Source: Chitinophaga pinensis
GTDB taxonomy: Bacteria > Bacteroidota > Bacteroidia > Chitinophagales > Chitinophagaceae
DNA: 43,912 nucleotides
Assembly (NCBI GenBank): GCA_945865295.1
Contig: CAMBDE010000009.1
Coordinates: 1-43,912 of the forward strand
Reading direction: 5' to 3'
Shown: positions 8,391 through 18,521 of the stretch, one piece after another
How the letters are laid out: every line of letters begins with the position of its first letter
How positions within the stretch are numbered: the stretch's first letter is position 1
Notes under the pieces: generated by a model
What the model saw: only the letters and a program-made list of their open reading frames with translations
Databases searched by the model: none
What the model was told of the DNA's origin: nothing
Program-made: the position numbers and the translations under genes

Positions 8391-8810
8391 ATGAAAAACA
8401 TTTTAGTATTATGTACGGGCAATAGCTGCCGCAGTCAATTAGCAGAAGGTTATTTAAGGCATTTTGCTGGTGACAAGGCCAATGTGTATAGCGCTGGGGT
8501 AGAAACACATGGGGTGAATCCAAAAGCAATTGCCACGATGCAAAAGGATGGCATTGATATCTCCAATCATACTTCTAACAATATCTTAGAGTATACTGGG
8601 ATTGAATTTGACTATGTGATTACCGTATGCGACAACGCTAAAGAGCGTTGCCCCTACTTCCCAACCAAGGCGCAAAAATTTCATTATAATTTCCCTGATC
8701 CAGCAAAAGCAACTGGAACGGAGCAAGAAATTGAAGCCGCTTTTGATTCAGTCAGAAATTTAATCAAAGACTACTGCGCGGACTTTGTAAAAAATAATTT
8801 GGTACCATAA
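8391..8810 (+). CDS. arsC: Arsenate reductase, LMW-PTP/thioredoxin-type
   Basis: MKNILVLCTGNSCRSQLAEG P-loop; YVITVCDNAKERCPYFP. Confidence 0.9.
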   Translation: MKNILVLCTGNSCRSQLAEGYLRHFAGDKANVYSAGVETHGVNPKAIATMQKDGIDISNHTSNNILEYTGIEFDYVITVCDNAKERCPYFPTKAQKFHYNFPDPAKATGTEQEIEAAFDSVRNLIKDYCADFVKNNLVP

Positions 8811-8879
8811 TTTGAGTTCAACAGCGTTGAATTAAAGATATGATAGTAGTATCTTTATTAAAATAAGAATGCATTAAAT

Positions 8880-9506
8880 ATGGATATAGCGAATGCCTAC
8901 ACTAGTTGGTCAGCACAATACGATACCAATGACAATAAAACAAGAGACCTTGAGGCTTTGTCACTACAAAAAATACTTCAAGGAAAATCTTTCAAACATT
9001 GTTTAGAGATTGGCTGTGGCACGGGCAAGAATACGGCATGGCTTTTAACCATCTGTGATCAAATCACTGCGATTGATTTATCGAATGGCATGCTTGACAT
9101 TGCAAAAAATAAAATTCAGTCTGATAAAGTCAATTTTATCGAAGGGGATATCACAAAGGACTGGACTTTTGCAAAGGATACCTATGACCTTATTACTTTT
9201 AGTTTAATGCTCGAACATATCGAAGACCTAGATGCTGTTTTTCAAAAATTAGCAATGGTTAGCGACACAGGCACTCGTGTTTATATTGGTGAATTACATC
9301 CCTTTAAACAATATGCAGGCTCTAAAGCAAGATTTGAAACCGAATCAGGCATTGAAGTTGTGACCTGCTTCAATCATCATGTAACAGATTTTATCCAAGC
9401 TGCAAATGCTTCGGGTTTTCAATTGATTCTAATTGATGAACAATTTGATGATGAAGATAGAAGCCAGATACCAAGAATATTGAACCTGCTATTTGAAAAA
9501 TTATAG
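8880..9506 (+). CDS. Class I SAM-dependent methyltransferase
   Basis: CLEIGCGTGKNTAWL; DLITFSLMLEHIED. Confidence 0.87.
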   Translation: MDIANAYTSWSAQYDTNDNKTRDLEALSLQKILQGKSFKHCLEIGCGTGKNTAWLLTICDQITAIDLSNGMLDIAKNKIQSDKVNFIEGDITKDWTFAKDTYDLITFSLMLEHIEDLDAVFQKLAMVSDTGTRVYIGELHPFKQYAGSKARFETESGIEVVTCFNHHVTDFIQAANASGFQLILIDEQFDDEDRSQIPRILNLLFEKL

Positions 9507-9533
9507 GTTACCTTTGTTCTTAAATTACACATT

Positions 9534-10724
9534 TTGAAGTTTATAGATTTAGGGCTGGATCAGCGCATTTTAGATGGTATTGACGCTATGGGTTACGAAA
9601 CAGCCACTCCGGTGCAACAACAGGTAATGGTTCCAATTTTAGAAGGGAAGGATATCATTGCTGCGGCGCAAACAGGTACAGGAAAAACAGCCGCATTTTT
9701 ATTACCATTATTACATCGTCTTTTGACTTCGCCACATCATGCTGGTGATATCAATGCATTAGTCATTGTGCCTACAAGAGAGTTGGCGATTCAAATTGCG
9801 GAAGGATTGGAAGGGCTTGCTTATTTTACTGATGTTAGTTCTATTGCAGTATATGGTGGAGGGGATGGCAATTCTTTTGCTGCAGAGAAAAAAGCATTGA
9901 CTTCTGGAGCAGATATTGTGGTTTGTACACCAGGTAGGATGATTGCGCATTTAAATATGGGCTATGTGAAATTGAAAGGATTGAAATACTTAGTCTTAGA
10001 CGAAGCAGATAGAATGTTGGATATGGGATTTTCGGATGACATTGCTAAAATCATTACTTATTTACCTGCAGAAAGACAGAACTTACTATTTTCTGCAACG
10101 ATGCCGCAAAAAATGCGCGCACTTGCGAATAAAATATTAAACAATCCGGTGGAGATTAATATTGCAATTTCAAAACCACCAGAACAAATTGTTCAAAAAG
10201 CATTTATAGTGTATGAACAGCAAAAAGCGGGTATCATTAAAGACATGCTTGGTTCTAAGCGTTTTTCAAAAGTGATTGTATTTTGTTCTAAAAAACAAAA
10301 CGTAAAAGACTTAACAGCAATTTTAAAATCAGCAAGATTAGCTGCAGAAGAAATCCATTCCGATTTAGATCAAAAAAGTAGAGAGCAATACTTGCAAGAT
10401 TATAGAAATGGTAAAACCAATATTTTAGTTGCAACAGATATTTTAAGCAGAGGGATTGATATCGAAGACATTGATTTGGTAATTAATTACGACGTGCCGA
10501 ATGATGGGGAGGATTATATCCACCGTATTGGAAGAACCGCTCGCGCTGCAACGACAGGAACTGCTTTTACACTTGTGAGTGAAAAAGAACAATCTAAGTT
10601 TGCTTTGATAGAAGAATTATTGGGTGCACCTGTATTCAAAGGTACCGTACCCGAAATGTTTGGTCCTACACCAGAATACAATCCTAAGCAAAAAAAGAGC
10701 GCTGATTTTAAAAAAAGAAGATAA
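9534..10724 (+). CDS. DEAD-box RNA helicase, RhlE-like
   Basis: AAQTGTGKTAAFLLP, PTRELA, DEADRMLD, SAT, HRIGRTAR; TTG start. Confidence 0.93.
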   Translation: MKFIDLGLDQRILDGIDAMGYETATPVQQQVMVPILEGKDIIAAAQTGTGKTAAFLLPLLHRLLTSPHHAGDINALVIVPTRELAIQIAEGLEGLAYFTDVSSIAVYGGGDGNSFAAEKKALTSGADIVVCTPGRMIAHLNMGYVKLKGLKYLVLDEADRMLDMGFSDDIAKIITYLPAERQNLLFSATMPQKMRALANKILNNPVEINIAISKPPEQIVQKAFIVYEQQKAGIIKDMLGSKRFSKVIVFCSKKQNVKDLTAILKSARLAAEEIHSDLDQKSREQYLQDYRNGKTNILVATDILSRGIDIEDIDLVINYDVPNDGEDYIHRIGRTARAATTGTAFTLVSEKEQSKFALIEELLGAPVFKGTVPEMFGPTPEYNPKQKKSADFKKRR

Positions 10725-10739
10725 TTTTAATAATTAGTA

Positions 10740-11153
10740 TTGACAAAATCAAACAATTTTATGCCAATTATTTTATTTGATGGAGTTTGTAATTTTTGCA
10801 ATCGCACGGTCAATATAATTTTAAAGTACGATCAAGATGCGCATTTTCAATTTGCGCCATCACAGTCCATTGCTGGAATCAATTTGTTCCAAGAATATAA
10901 ATTAGACCAAAAAGCAAGCGCATCCGTAATTTTAATTGATAATCAAAAAGTATACACTAAAACAGATGCTGTCATTCAAATAGCAACGCATTTAAAGGGT
11001 TGGCCAAGATTATGTACGGGATTAAAATTTATTCCAAAATCCCTACGTGATTTTGCATATGATCTTGTTGCAAAAAACAGGTATGCAATATTTGGCAAAA
11101 GGGAAACCTGTAGGATACCAAACGAATCCATCCGCCATAGATTCCTAGCATAA
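10740..11153 (+). CDS. DCC family thiol-disulfide oxidoreductase (DUF393)
   Basis: ILFDGVCNFCNRTVNIILKYD. Confidence 0.88.
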   Translation: MTKSNNFMPIILFDGVCNFCNRTVNIILKYDQDAHFQFAPSQSIAGINLFQEYKLDQKASASVILIDNQKVYTKTDAVIQIATHLKGWPRLCTGLKFIPKSLRDFAYDLVAKNRYAIFGKRETCRIPNESIRHRFLA

Positions 11154-11163
11154 AACTTATTGC

Positions 11164-11988
11164 CTATATATTTTTTTGAAAAAATTGGTGAAAGAATAGC
11201 ATCTGAAAATCGATACTACTTCGCCAATAGGCATGATTGTGTCCACCCGAACGTTCTATATAATCATGATCAATTTTTAATTGTAAAAGTTTTTCATGCA
11301 ATGCACGATTCACTGTTATAAAAATATCATCCACCCCACAATCAAAAATGATTGCTAATTGCTTATTTGTAAGCAATTCAACTTGGCGCATGACTGTATA
11401 TTCATACCATCTTGCTTGATTGGTTTCATATTTGCCAAGTATATTTGGTAGATTCCAACTTTTTGGAAAAGGTCTAAAATCAAATCCACCCGATGTACTT
11501 CCTGCAGCACCAAATACATCCGAATGTTTTATAGCAAGGTACAATCCACCATGCCCACCCATGCTGAGTCCTGTGATGGCCCTTGACTTGGGATCTGCTT
11601 TTGTTGGGAAATGTGCGTCTACATAAGGTACCAACTCTTTAATGATATAGGATTCATATTGCATGCTACTATCTGTTGGACTATCAAAGTACCAGCTACT
11701 TTTCCCACCATCAGGATATATAAAAATCATTTTTAAGTCATCTGCAGTTTTTGCTAATTGGGGTGCAGTTTTAGTCCATTGTGCGTAATTTCCATCATAA
11801 CCATTCAGCAGGTACACCACAGGGTAGCGTTCTTGGGAGTTGAGTTGACTTGGCTGTATTACAACGAATTTAATTGCTTTTTTTAAATACTGACTTTTCA
11901 TCTCTATCGTATCAATACTACCTGCAATGGCTTGCATACGTAACAGAACTAAAATGAAGATACAAATTACAGTAAACAGTTTTTTCAT
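11164..11988 (-). CDS. Esterase family alpha/beta hydrolase, exported
   Basis: ITGLSMGGHGGLYLAIKHSDVFGAAGSTSG nucleophile elbow; GGHNHAYW. Confidence 0.88.
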   Translation of the reverse strand: MKKLFTVICIFILVLLRMQAIAGSIDTIEMKSQYLKKAIKFVVIQPSQLNSQERYPVVYLLNGYDGNYAQWTKTAPQLAKTADDLKMIFIYPDGGKSSWYFDSPTDSSMQYESYIIKELVPYVDAHFPTKADPKSRAITGLSMGGHGGLYLAIKHSDVFGAAGSTSGGFDFRPFPKSWNLPNILGKYETNQARWYEYTVMRQVELLTNKQLAIIFDCGVDDIFITVNRALHEKLLQLKIDHDYIERSGGHNHAYWRSSIDFQMLFFHQFFQKNI

Positions 11989-12054
11989 ACCACTAATTTA
12001 AAGCTTCTTATTCTACGTTAGATGCATTTTTCGGGTAACTTTAGTGTATAATGC

Positions 12055-12516
12055 ATGTTTATGAAATTTTGTAGCACTTTATTCCTTGTTTTTTTATCTG
12101 TTTTTGCAGTGGCGCAGTCAGATTCATCTCAAAAACAAATTTATCTAACCCGAATCACAATGGATATCAATGATATTCAAGATCCATTACTTTTTGCTTC
12201 TTCTATTGATATTAGTTTAAAACCAACTAAGCTGAAGGAAAAGTATGCGACACATATGCTTTTAGGTAGTATGGAAATGGGAGATGTAAGGACGGTGCAG
12301 ATGGATTTAATTCCAACAAAAATAGAGAAAGCGGCCATCACAAGTAGCTTAATCAATTTTACTTTTAAGTCCCGTTCGGTAGATGATTTTATAGGGGTGT
12401 TTAATTTTATTTTTGAATTTTCCGATGGCACCAATTTCCCTTATCGTTTAGGCAGAATAGCTATTGGGAATGATATTAAATTAAATAGTATTTCTCGAAC
12501 CATTTACATTCGATAA
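12055..12516 (+). CDS. Exported hypothetical protein
   Basis: Signal peptide MKFCSTLFLVFLSVFAVAQ. Confidence 0.65.
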   Translation: MFMKFCSTLFLVFLSVFAVAQSDSSQKQIYLTRITMDINDIQDPLLFASSIDISLKPTKLKEKYATHMLLGSMEMGDVRTVQMDLIPTKIEKAAITSSLINFTFKSRSVDDFIGVFNFIFEFSDGTNFPYRLGRIAIGNDIKLNSISRTIYIR

Positions 12517-12627
12517 ATAGAATGCTATTTCTGTTTTTTGATTATTTTACTACTTTAAATTTTTGGACTACTTGAATTTAAGTAGCTTTGAATATTGAGT
12601 TTTACTTTTATGGATTGGTCCTAATGA

Positions 12628-12654
12628 ACTCTAATTACTTTAATTACTCTAATT
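12628..12654 (+). repeat. Three tandem 9-bp units ACTYTAATT directly upstream of arginase
   Basis: ACTCTAATT-ACTTTAATT-ACTCTAATT. Confidence 0.85.
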
Positions 12655-12661
12655 AACTTCT

Positions 12662-13603
12662 ATGACGATAAAAATTATAAAAAATAGATCTGATATCGGC
12701 GCTGGAACCAGAGGGTCTGATTTAGGTATCGATGCTATTGAAATAGCAGCAATCAATCAAAACAATGATTTCTTTCATCGCCATTTATTTGTAGACGTTG
12801 AAACACATAACGAAACCATCTACAATAAAAACAACAATAATTTTGCAAAAAGAATTGAGCATGTGGTAGAGCAATGCCAAAGGGTTTCAGATGTCGTTAG
12901 AACAACTATTAGTACTGGATTTTTTCCAATCGTATTATCTGGCGATCACTCCTCTGCATTAGGCACCATCAGTGGCATTAAAGCAGCAAATCCAGAAAAA
13001 AGACTCGGTGTTATTTGGATTGATGCGCATGCCGATTTACACTCTCCTTTTACCTCTCCATCGGGAAATATTCATGGGATGCCATTAGCGGCTGCACTGC
13101 AAGAAGATAATCTTGCATGTAAGGTAAATGAACCAAGTGCTGCCACGTTATTACATTGGAATAATTTAAAAAGTGTTGGCACACCCGATAAAAAATTATT
13201 AGCACAAGATTTAATTTATTTTGGATTAAGAGATTTTGAATCAGCCGAAGCACATATCATTGATAAAGAAGCAATTTCGTGTTACAAAGTAGAAGAACTA
13301 AGATTCCGTGGACTAGAGGTTTGTGTTCAAGAAGCGGTAGAACAATTACAAGATTGCGATCATATTTATATTTCCTTTGACGTGGATTCTATGGACAGTG
13401 ATCACGTTTCTACCGGCACGGGTACGCCAGTACCTATTGGCTTTTTTGCCGAAGAAATTGTAGGAATTTTTGATCAATTGTTTTTGTCCAACAAATTGGT
13501 TTGTATTGAATTCACAGAAGTAAATCCTTTACTCGATAATAAGGGGAACCTGATGGCCGAGACTGCATTTATGGTTTTAGACCATGTTGCTAAAAAGATC
13601 TAA
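12662..13603 (+). CDS. Arginase/agmatinase/formimidoylglutamase family, probable arginase
   Basis: LSGDHSSALGTISG, IWIDAHADLHSP, SFDVDSMDSDHVSTGTGTPVP. Confidence 0.9.
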   Translation: MTIKIIKNRSDIGAGTRGSDLGIDAIEIAAINQNNDFFHRHLFVDVETHNETIYNKNNNNFAKRIEHVVEQCQRVSDVVRTTISTGFFPIVLSGDHSSALGTISGIKAANPEKRLGVIWIDAHADLHSPFTSPSGNIHGMPLAAALQEDNLACKVNEPSAATLLHWNNLKSVGTPDKKLLAQDLIYFGLRDFESAEAHIIDKEAISCYKVEELRFRGLEVCVQEAVEQLQDCDHIYISFDVDSMDSDHVSTGTGTPVPIGFFAEEIVGIFDQLFLSNKLVCIEFTEVNPLLDNKGNLMAETAFMVLDHVAKKI

Positions 13604-13666
13604 CAAATTTTCACCAAATATTAAACAAAACCTTCGCTTCCATTGTTTTATAATTGAATTTAAATA

Positions 13667-16126
13667 ATGAAGTATATGCAATGGTTTAAAGTGGTTTTTG
13701 TGGGTTTATTGCTTGTTTTTACTACAGATTTAGCTGTAGCGCAGGGTACAGTTCAAAATACTGGTAAACTGAGCGGTGTCTTGGTGAATCGAAAAACCCA
13801 ACAAAATGTGGGAGGTCTTTTGGTATCATTAACACCTAGTGGTGAAAAAACCATTTCAGATAGCAACGGTGCATTTAGGTTTACAAGTCTTTTACCGGGC
13901 ACTTATGCCATTAAAATTACTGGTCTTGGCATTCAAGATAAATTACTAACCAATGTCATTGTGACAACGGGTAATGAAAATACATTCACTATAGAACTTG
14001 AACCTAGTGTCAATCAATTGAATGCTGTCACCGTTACAAGTAGACGTAATACAGCAAAAGCAACCACTTTAGAAAGTCCTTTGAGTATTCAAAGATTGAC
14101 TGCCGAGGATATCAAAGCCAATCCAGGCGGGAATTTTGATATCAGCAAAGTGATCCAATCTCTACCTGGTGTGGGTGGTGGTGCAGCTGGAGGTACGTTT
14201 AGAAATGATATTATTATTAGAGGCGGTGCGCCAAGTGAAAACGTTTTTTATTTAGATGGAATTGAAGTGCCTATTATCAATCACTTTAGTACACAAGGAA
14301 GTGGTGGCGGTCCTCAAGGGATATTGAATGTGAGTTTTATTCAGGATGTAAAACTGAGCACTTCTGCTTTTGATGCGAGGTATGACAATGCATTAAGTAG
14401 TGTTTTTCAGTTTCGTCAAAAGAATGGTAACGCCAATAAATTGCAAGGTAATTTTAGAATGAGTGGAACAGAAGTAGCTGCCACTTTAGACGGACCTTTA
14501 AGTAAACGAACTACTTTTTTAGCTTCCGTACGAAGAAGTTATTTAGAACTACTTTTTAAAGCCTTGGATCTTCCGATACGTCCTAATTATTGGGATTATC
14601 AATTTAAGACCACGACAAAAATTAACGACAAAACGACGCTGACGACACTTGGACTTGCAGCCATTGACGAATTTAGATTTGGAGCAACCAGGGAAGCGAC
14701 ACCAGAAAAATTATTCTCAATCAATAATAATCCTTTAGTGAATCAGTGGAGCTACACCCTTGGTGTTTCTTTGAAAAAATTAATTCAAGATGGTTATTGG
14801 AATTTATCGCTTAGTAGAAACACGCTAGACAATCAAGCAGATAGATACGAAGACAACGAAAAACCTTCGGATGCAACACGCACGTATCAAATTAGAAGTA
14901 ATGAAACCGAAAATAAATTACGATTTGACGTTACAAAAAATATCAATAATATAAGTTTAAGCTATGGTCTAGTGGCGCAGTATGTGCAATTTGACAATGC
15001 GTTTTATCAATTATTTAGACCTGCATTAAAAGATAGTGCTGGCAAAACAATACAAAACGCGATTACATTTAATACCAATACTGGTGTTGATTTTTTAAGG
15101 TATGGTGGGTTCGTTCAATTGGGAACAAGATTATTGGATGATCGTTTGGCTATTAGTACTGGCCTAAGAGCAGATGCGAATAGTTTTGAAGCAAGTAGTC
15201 AAAATCCTTTAGATCAATTGAGCCCAAGAATTAGTTTGAGTTATGCATTAAGCAATGCATGGAATTTTAGTGCAAGTTATGGTACCTATTACCGACTGCC
15301 TAGTTATACGCAATTGGCTTATACGAATAATGGGTTCACGAATCCTGGAAAGTACATCCAATCAAACCACTATGTCGCTGGACTTGAATACCTACCTTCT
15401 AGTACAACAAGATTCACTTTTGAAGGATTTTATAAAGGGTATAAAAATTATCCAGTGAGTATACTGGATGAAATTAGTCTTGCAAATAAGGGAATAGAAT
15501 TTGGAGCAATAGGAAACGAACCTATACAACAAGATGGTACTGGAAGGGCCTATGGCTTTGAATTTTTTGCACAACAAAAATTGACAGAAAAATTCTTTGG
15601 GGTATTTAGTTATACTTTATACTGGAGTGAATTTTCGGGGCTTGATCAAAAATTAAAACCTGCAAGCTGGGATAACAGACATTTAATTAGCGCTACTGCA
15701 GGCTATAAGCTACCAAAGAATTGGGAACTAGGCATTAAATTTAGGTACCAAGGTGAAGCGCCTTACACGCCTTATAATGCAGAGCAAAGTAGATTGAACT
15801 ATTTAACATTGGCGTCGGGTGTATTTGATTACGATCAAGTCAACACCTTAAGATTAAAAGCGTTTCATTCTGCAGACCTTCGTTTGGATAAAAAATGGAA
15901 CTACAAAAAAACCACTTTTGATTTTTATATCGATATCCAAAATTTCTATGCATCTAAAAGCACAGGTTCGCCTCAATATACTTTTAAAAGAAAAGAGGAC
16001 AATTCAGCTTTCTTAACGACCAATGGAAAGCCAGTACAAACCAATGGCAGCAATGCAATCCCTTATTTATTAGAAAACGCCGAAGGTACTTTAATCCCAA
16101 CTATTGGCTTTATCATTGAATTTTAA
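13667..16126 (+). CDS. TonB-dependent receptor with carboxypeptidase-regulatory-like N-terminal domain
   Basis: Signal peptide, GKLSGVLVNRKTQQNVGGLLVSL, plug RGGAPSENVFYLDGIEVP, beta-barrel C-terminus. Confidence 0.9.
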   Translation: MKYMQWFKVVFVGLLLVFTTDLAVAQGTVQNTGKLSGVLVNRKTQQNVGGLLVSLTPSGEKTISDSNGAFRFTSLLPGTYAIKITGLGIQDKLLTNVIVTTGNENTFTIELEPSVNQLNAVTVTSRRNTAKATTLESPLSIQRLTAEDIKANPGGNFDISKVIQSLPGVGGGAAGGTFRNDIIIRGGAPSENVFYLDGIEVPIINHFSTQGSGGGPQGILNVSFIQDVKLSTSAFDARYDNALSSVFQFRQKNGNANKLQGNFRMSGTEVAATLDGPLSKRTTFLASVRRSYLELLFKALDLPIRPNYWDYQFKTTTKINDKTTLTTLGLAAIDEFRFGATREATPEKLFSINNNPLVNQWSYTLGVSLKKLIQDGYWNLSLSRNTLDNQADRYEDNEKPSDATRTYQIRSNETENKLRFDVTKNINNISLSYGLVAQYVQFDNAFYQLFRPALKDSAGKTIQNAITFNTNTGVDFLRYGGFVQLGTRLLDDRLAISTGLRADANSFEASSQNPLDQLSPRISLSYALSNAWNFSASYGTYYRLPSYTQLAYTNNGFTNPGKYIQSNHYVAGLEYLPSSTTRFTFEGFYKGYKNYPVSILDEISLANKGIEFGAIGNEPIQQDGTGRAYGFEFFAQQKLTEKFFGVFSYTLYWSEFSGLDQKLKPASWDNRHLISATAGYKLPKNWELGIKFRYQGEAPYTPYNAEQSRLNYLTLASGVFDYDQVNTLRLKAFHSADLRLDKKWNYKKTTFDFYIDIQNFYASKSTGSPQYTFKRKEDNSAFLTTNGKPVQTNGSNAIPYLLENAEGTLIPTIGFIIEF

Positions 16127-16182
16127 TTGATTTAATCTATCTTCATCTGTTTTTATATGTGTAATCTTTAATCGTATTAACT

Positions 16183-16638
16183 ATGAAAAATCTAGATGCC
16201 ATCCTACCTGAATTAGCAAATTATATTGCTCATCACAACCAATCCAATAAAGCCATTTCGGAGGTTGCTGTTGGTTGGCACTTAGAGCATAGCTTATTAG
16301 TGATTAAACAAATTACTGCAACTGTAGCGCAGTCAGAACCTAAGCTGTATAAAAGTAAATTTAATGTAAAGCGTTTTGTTGTCTTTTTAACAAAGATCAT
16401 TCCAAGAGGTAAAGCAAAAGCGCCCAAAGTGGTGATCCCTGTAGATGAAATTACAATAGAGACATTGCAAGAGAGTTTAAAAAATACGTATCAAGCGATT
16501 GCATATTTAAAAGATTGTCAAGAAAAACAATATTTTATGCATCCTTCCTTTGGACAACTCAATAAAAAACAAACCATCCAATTTTTAGCGATTCATACGC
16601 AGCACCATTTAAAAATCGTTAGAGATATTTTAAAATAG
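16183..16638 (+). CDS. DinB-like/DUF1569 family protein
   Basis: GWHLEHSLLVIKQI ... HPSFGQLNKKQTIQFLAIHTQHHLKIVRDIL. Confidence 0.7.
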   Translation: MKNLDAILPELANYIAHHNQSNKAISEVAVGWHLEHSLLVIKQITATVAQSEPKLYKSKFNVKRFVVFLTKIIPRGKAKAPKVVIPVDEITIETLQESLKNTYQAIAYLKDCQEKQYFMHPSFGQLNKKQTIQFLAIHTQHHLKIVRDILK

Positions 16639-16645
16639 GGTTGGT

Positions 16646-17353
16646 CTAGTTTTCATTCAATGTAGCAATACATTTTATAAAGTCCTCTTCCTTCTTTATT
16701 TTCAAATTATTTTTTTCTAGAATGCCTTTAAGCTTTGTTGCATCTGCTTTATAGAGACTTAATAAGTCCTCATTTGATTTAGGTGCTTTTTTTAAACTCA
16801 TTGATTGATCATACAAGAATAATCTAGGGAACTGCTCAATAGTTCTTAACATCGTCGCACTGCTATATGGTTTTGCCTCGGTGACTTGCACAAAAAAATA
16901 TTTCAGCAAAGTCACTTTCCCTTTTGCAAGTACTTGATAAATTGTTTTTTGATTTTGTTTTTCGTATACAGGGAAACCATATTCAAAAAAAAGTAAGTTG
17001 CCGTTTTTATTTAACTCAACTTGTTTGATGGCTGGTAACACAGCAAGTTCTTTTCCCTCAGGTGTTTTATAAATCACTTCATTGCTTAGCAAATTAATTT
17101 TTACAAGTACATTTTCATAGCGTTGCCCGGTTGCCAATACAATATCTGCTGGTAAAAATTCAGGATCAAAAAAGGGCGATCCATAATTTTCCATATCCAC
17201 ACCCATATTGACCATTTTGCCATTACCATCCATCACCAATAAAACAGATTGACCAATGTCTTTTAAACTAAAATTATTTAAAGTTTGAGCTTGGGTTAAA
17301 TGGCTGATAATTAAGAGGCTGCAAAAAAATAAGGGCTTCAATAAATATTTCAT
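16646..17353 (-). CDS. Exported hypothetical protein
   Basis: Signal peptide; no family recognised. Confidence 0.65.
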   Translation of the reverse strand: MKYLLKPLFFCSLLIISHLTQAQTLNNFSLKDIGQSVLLVMDGNGKMVNMGVDMENYGSPFFDPEFLPADIVLATGQRYENVLVKINLLSNEVIYKTPEGKELAVLPAIKQVELNKNGNLLFFEYGFPVYEKQNQKTIYQVLAKGKVTLLKYFFVQVTEAKPYSSATMLRTIEQFPRLFLYDQSMSLKKAPKSNEDLLSLYKADATKLKGILEKNNLKIKKEEDFIKCIATLNEN

Positions 17354-17483
17354 GATTGGGAGATTTGTTATTTAAAAGTAAGACTTATTAAACTTATATT
17401 GCTTTTTTTAATTTTTAATTAAAAACATAAACTAATTTTAATGAACTTAAATAGATCTACTGAAATACTATAATACCTTATAA

Positions 17484-18521
17484 ATGGACTTTGTTGAACA
17501 ATTAAATCAATGGGGTCGTGAAAAAAAGCCCTTTGTTTTTCTCATTGATTTTGAACAAAAAAAACCTTTAGCTTGGCCTGCCGATCATTGCCCAGATTGG
17601 TTTCAATTTAAATTTACAAAAGCTAGTTCAGTAAAAAAGGAGCTACAAAATTCTAATATAGTAGATCAATCATTTTCATCAGTTGACAATAAGGATGTAA
17701 ATAGTGTTGAGAATAATAGTTTTATAAATAAAGCAAAACAGTCTAATGGGCTTCTGATAAAGCATCCTATAAATACTTCAGACTATCAGCATAAGTTCAA
17801 TCAAGTTATGGACGCATTGCACAAAGGAGATAGTTTTTTAATGAACTTGACCATCCCTACACCGGTCCAAAATACAGTCAATTTTCAAACCTATTTTGAC
17901 CATGCAAAATCTAAATATGTGGTTTGGTTAAAAAACGATTTCATTGCTTTCTCTCCCGAGACATTTATTCAAATTGAAGCAGGAACTATTTCGACTTTTC
18001 CAATGAAAGGCACCATTGATGCAAGTTTACCCAATGCAAAAGAATTGCTGCTCAATGACCCCAAAGAATTGGCCGAACATGCCACCATTGTAGATTTATT
18101 AAGAAATGATTTAAGTAGGGTAGCTTCCAAAGTGAGGGTCACTAATTTTAGGTACTACGAAGAGATTCCTACGCAAAGCGGCAAGATTGGTCAAGTGAGT
18201 TCAGCCATCCAGGGCGAATTACCAAAAGATTATGCAACCAGGATTGGCAGTATTTTATATGAATTATTACCTGCAGGATCGGTATCCGGTGCACCTAAAA
18301 AGAAAACCGCCGAATTAATTGCATCCATTGAGGGAACAGACCGTGGCTATTATACGGGCATTGCCGGCTATTTTGACGGTGTGGATTTAGATAGTTGTGT
18401 GCTGATTCGTTACCTTGGTGCAGACCAAGTATACCATAGTGGCGGCGGCATTACTTTTCAAAGTGATATGGCATCTGAATACCAAGAAATGATTAATAAA
18501 GTATATGTCCCAGTTTTTTGA
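17484..18521 (+). CDS. pabB: Aminodeoxychorismate synthase component I
   Basis: STFPMKGTID, LLRNDLSRV, LPAGSVSGAPKKKTAELI, chorismate-binding family. Confidence 0.88.
   Translation: MDFVEQLNQWGREKKPFVFLIDFEQKKPLAWPADHCPDWFQFKFTKASSVKKELQNSNIVDQSFSSVDNKDVNSVENNSFINKAKQSNGLLIKHPINTSDYQHKFNQVMDALHKGDSFLMNLTIPTPVQNTVNFQTYFDHAKSKYVVWLKNDFIAFSPETFIQIEAGTISTFPMKGTIDASLPNAKELLLNDPKELAEHATIVDLLRNDLSRVASKVRVTNFRYYEEIPTQSGKIGQVSSAIQGELPKDYATRIGSILYELLPAGSVSGAPKKKTAELIASIEGTDRGYYTGIAGYFDGVDLDSCVLIRYLGADQVYHSGGGITFQSDMASEYQEMINKVYVPVF

Noticed and set aside
8817-8831. TTCAAC-AGC-GTTGAA hairpin after arsC
   Set aside because: Only 6 bp and no following T-run; not strong enough for a terminator call.
12051-12074. 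Mini-uORF MHVYEIL* overlapping the start of the 12055 gene
   Set aside because: Too short and likely a chance result of clustered ATGs.
17650-17760. Low-complexity Ser/Asn/Val-rich insert in PabB (ELQNSNIVDQSFSSVDNKDVNSVENNSF)
   Set aside because: Probably a neutral variable linker before the chorismate-binding domain.
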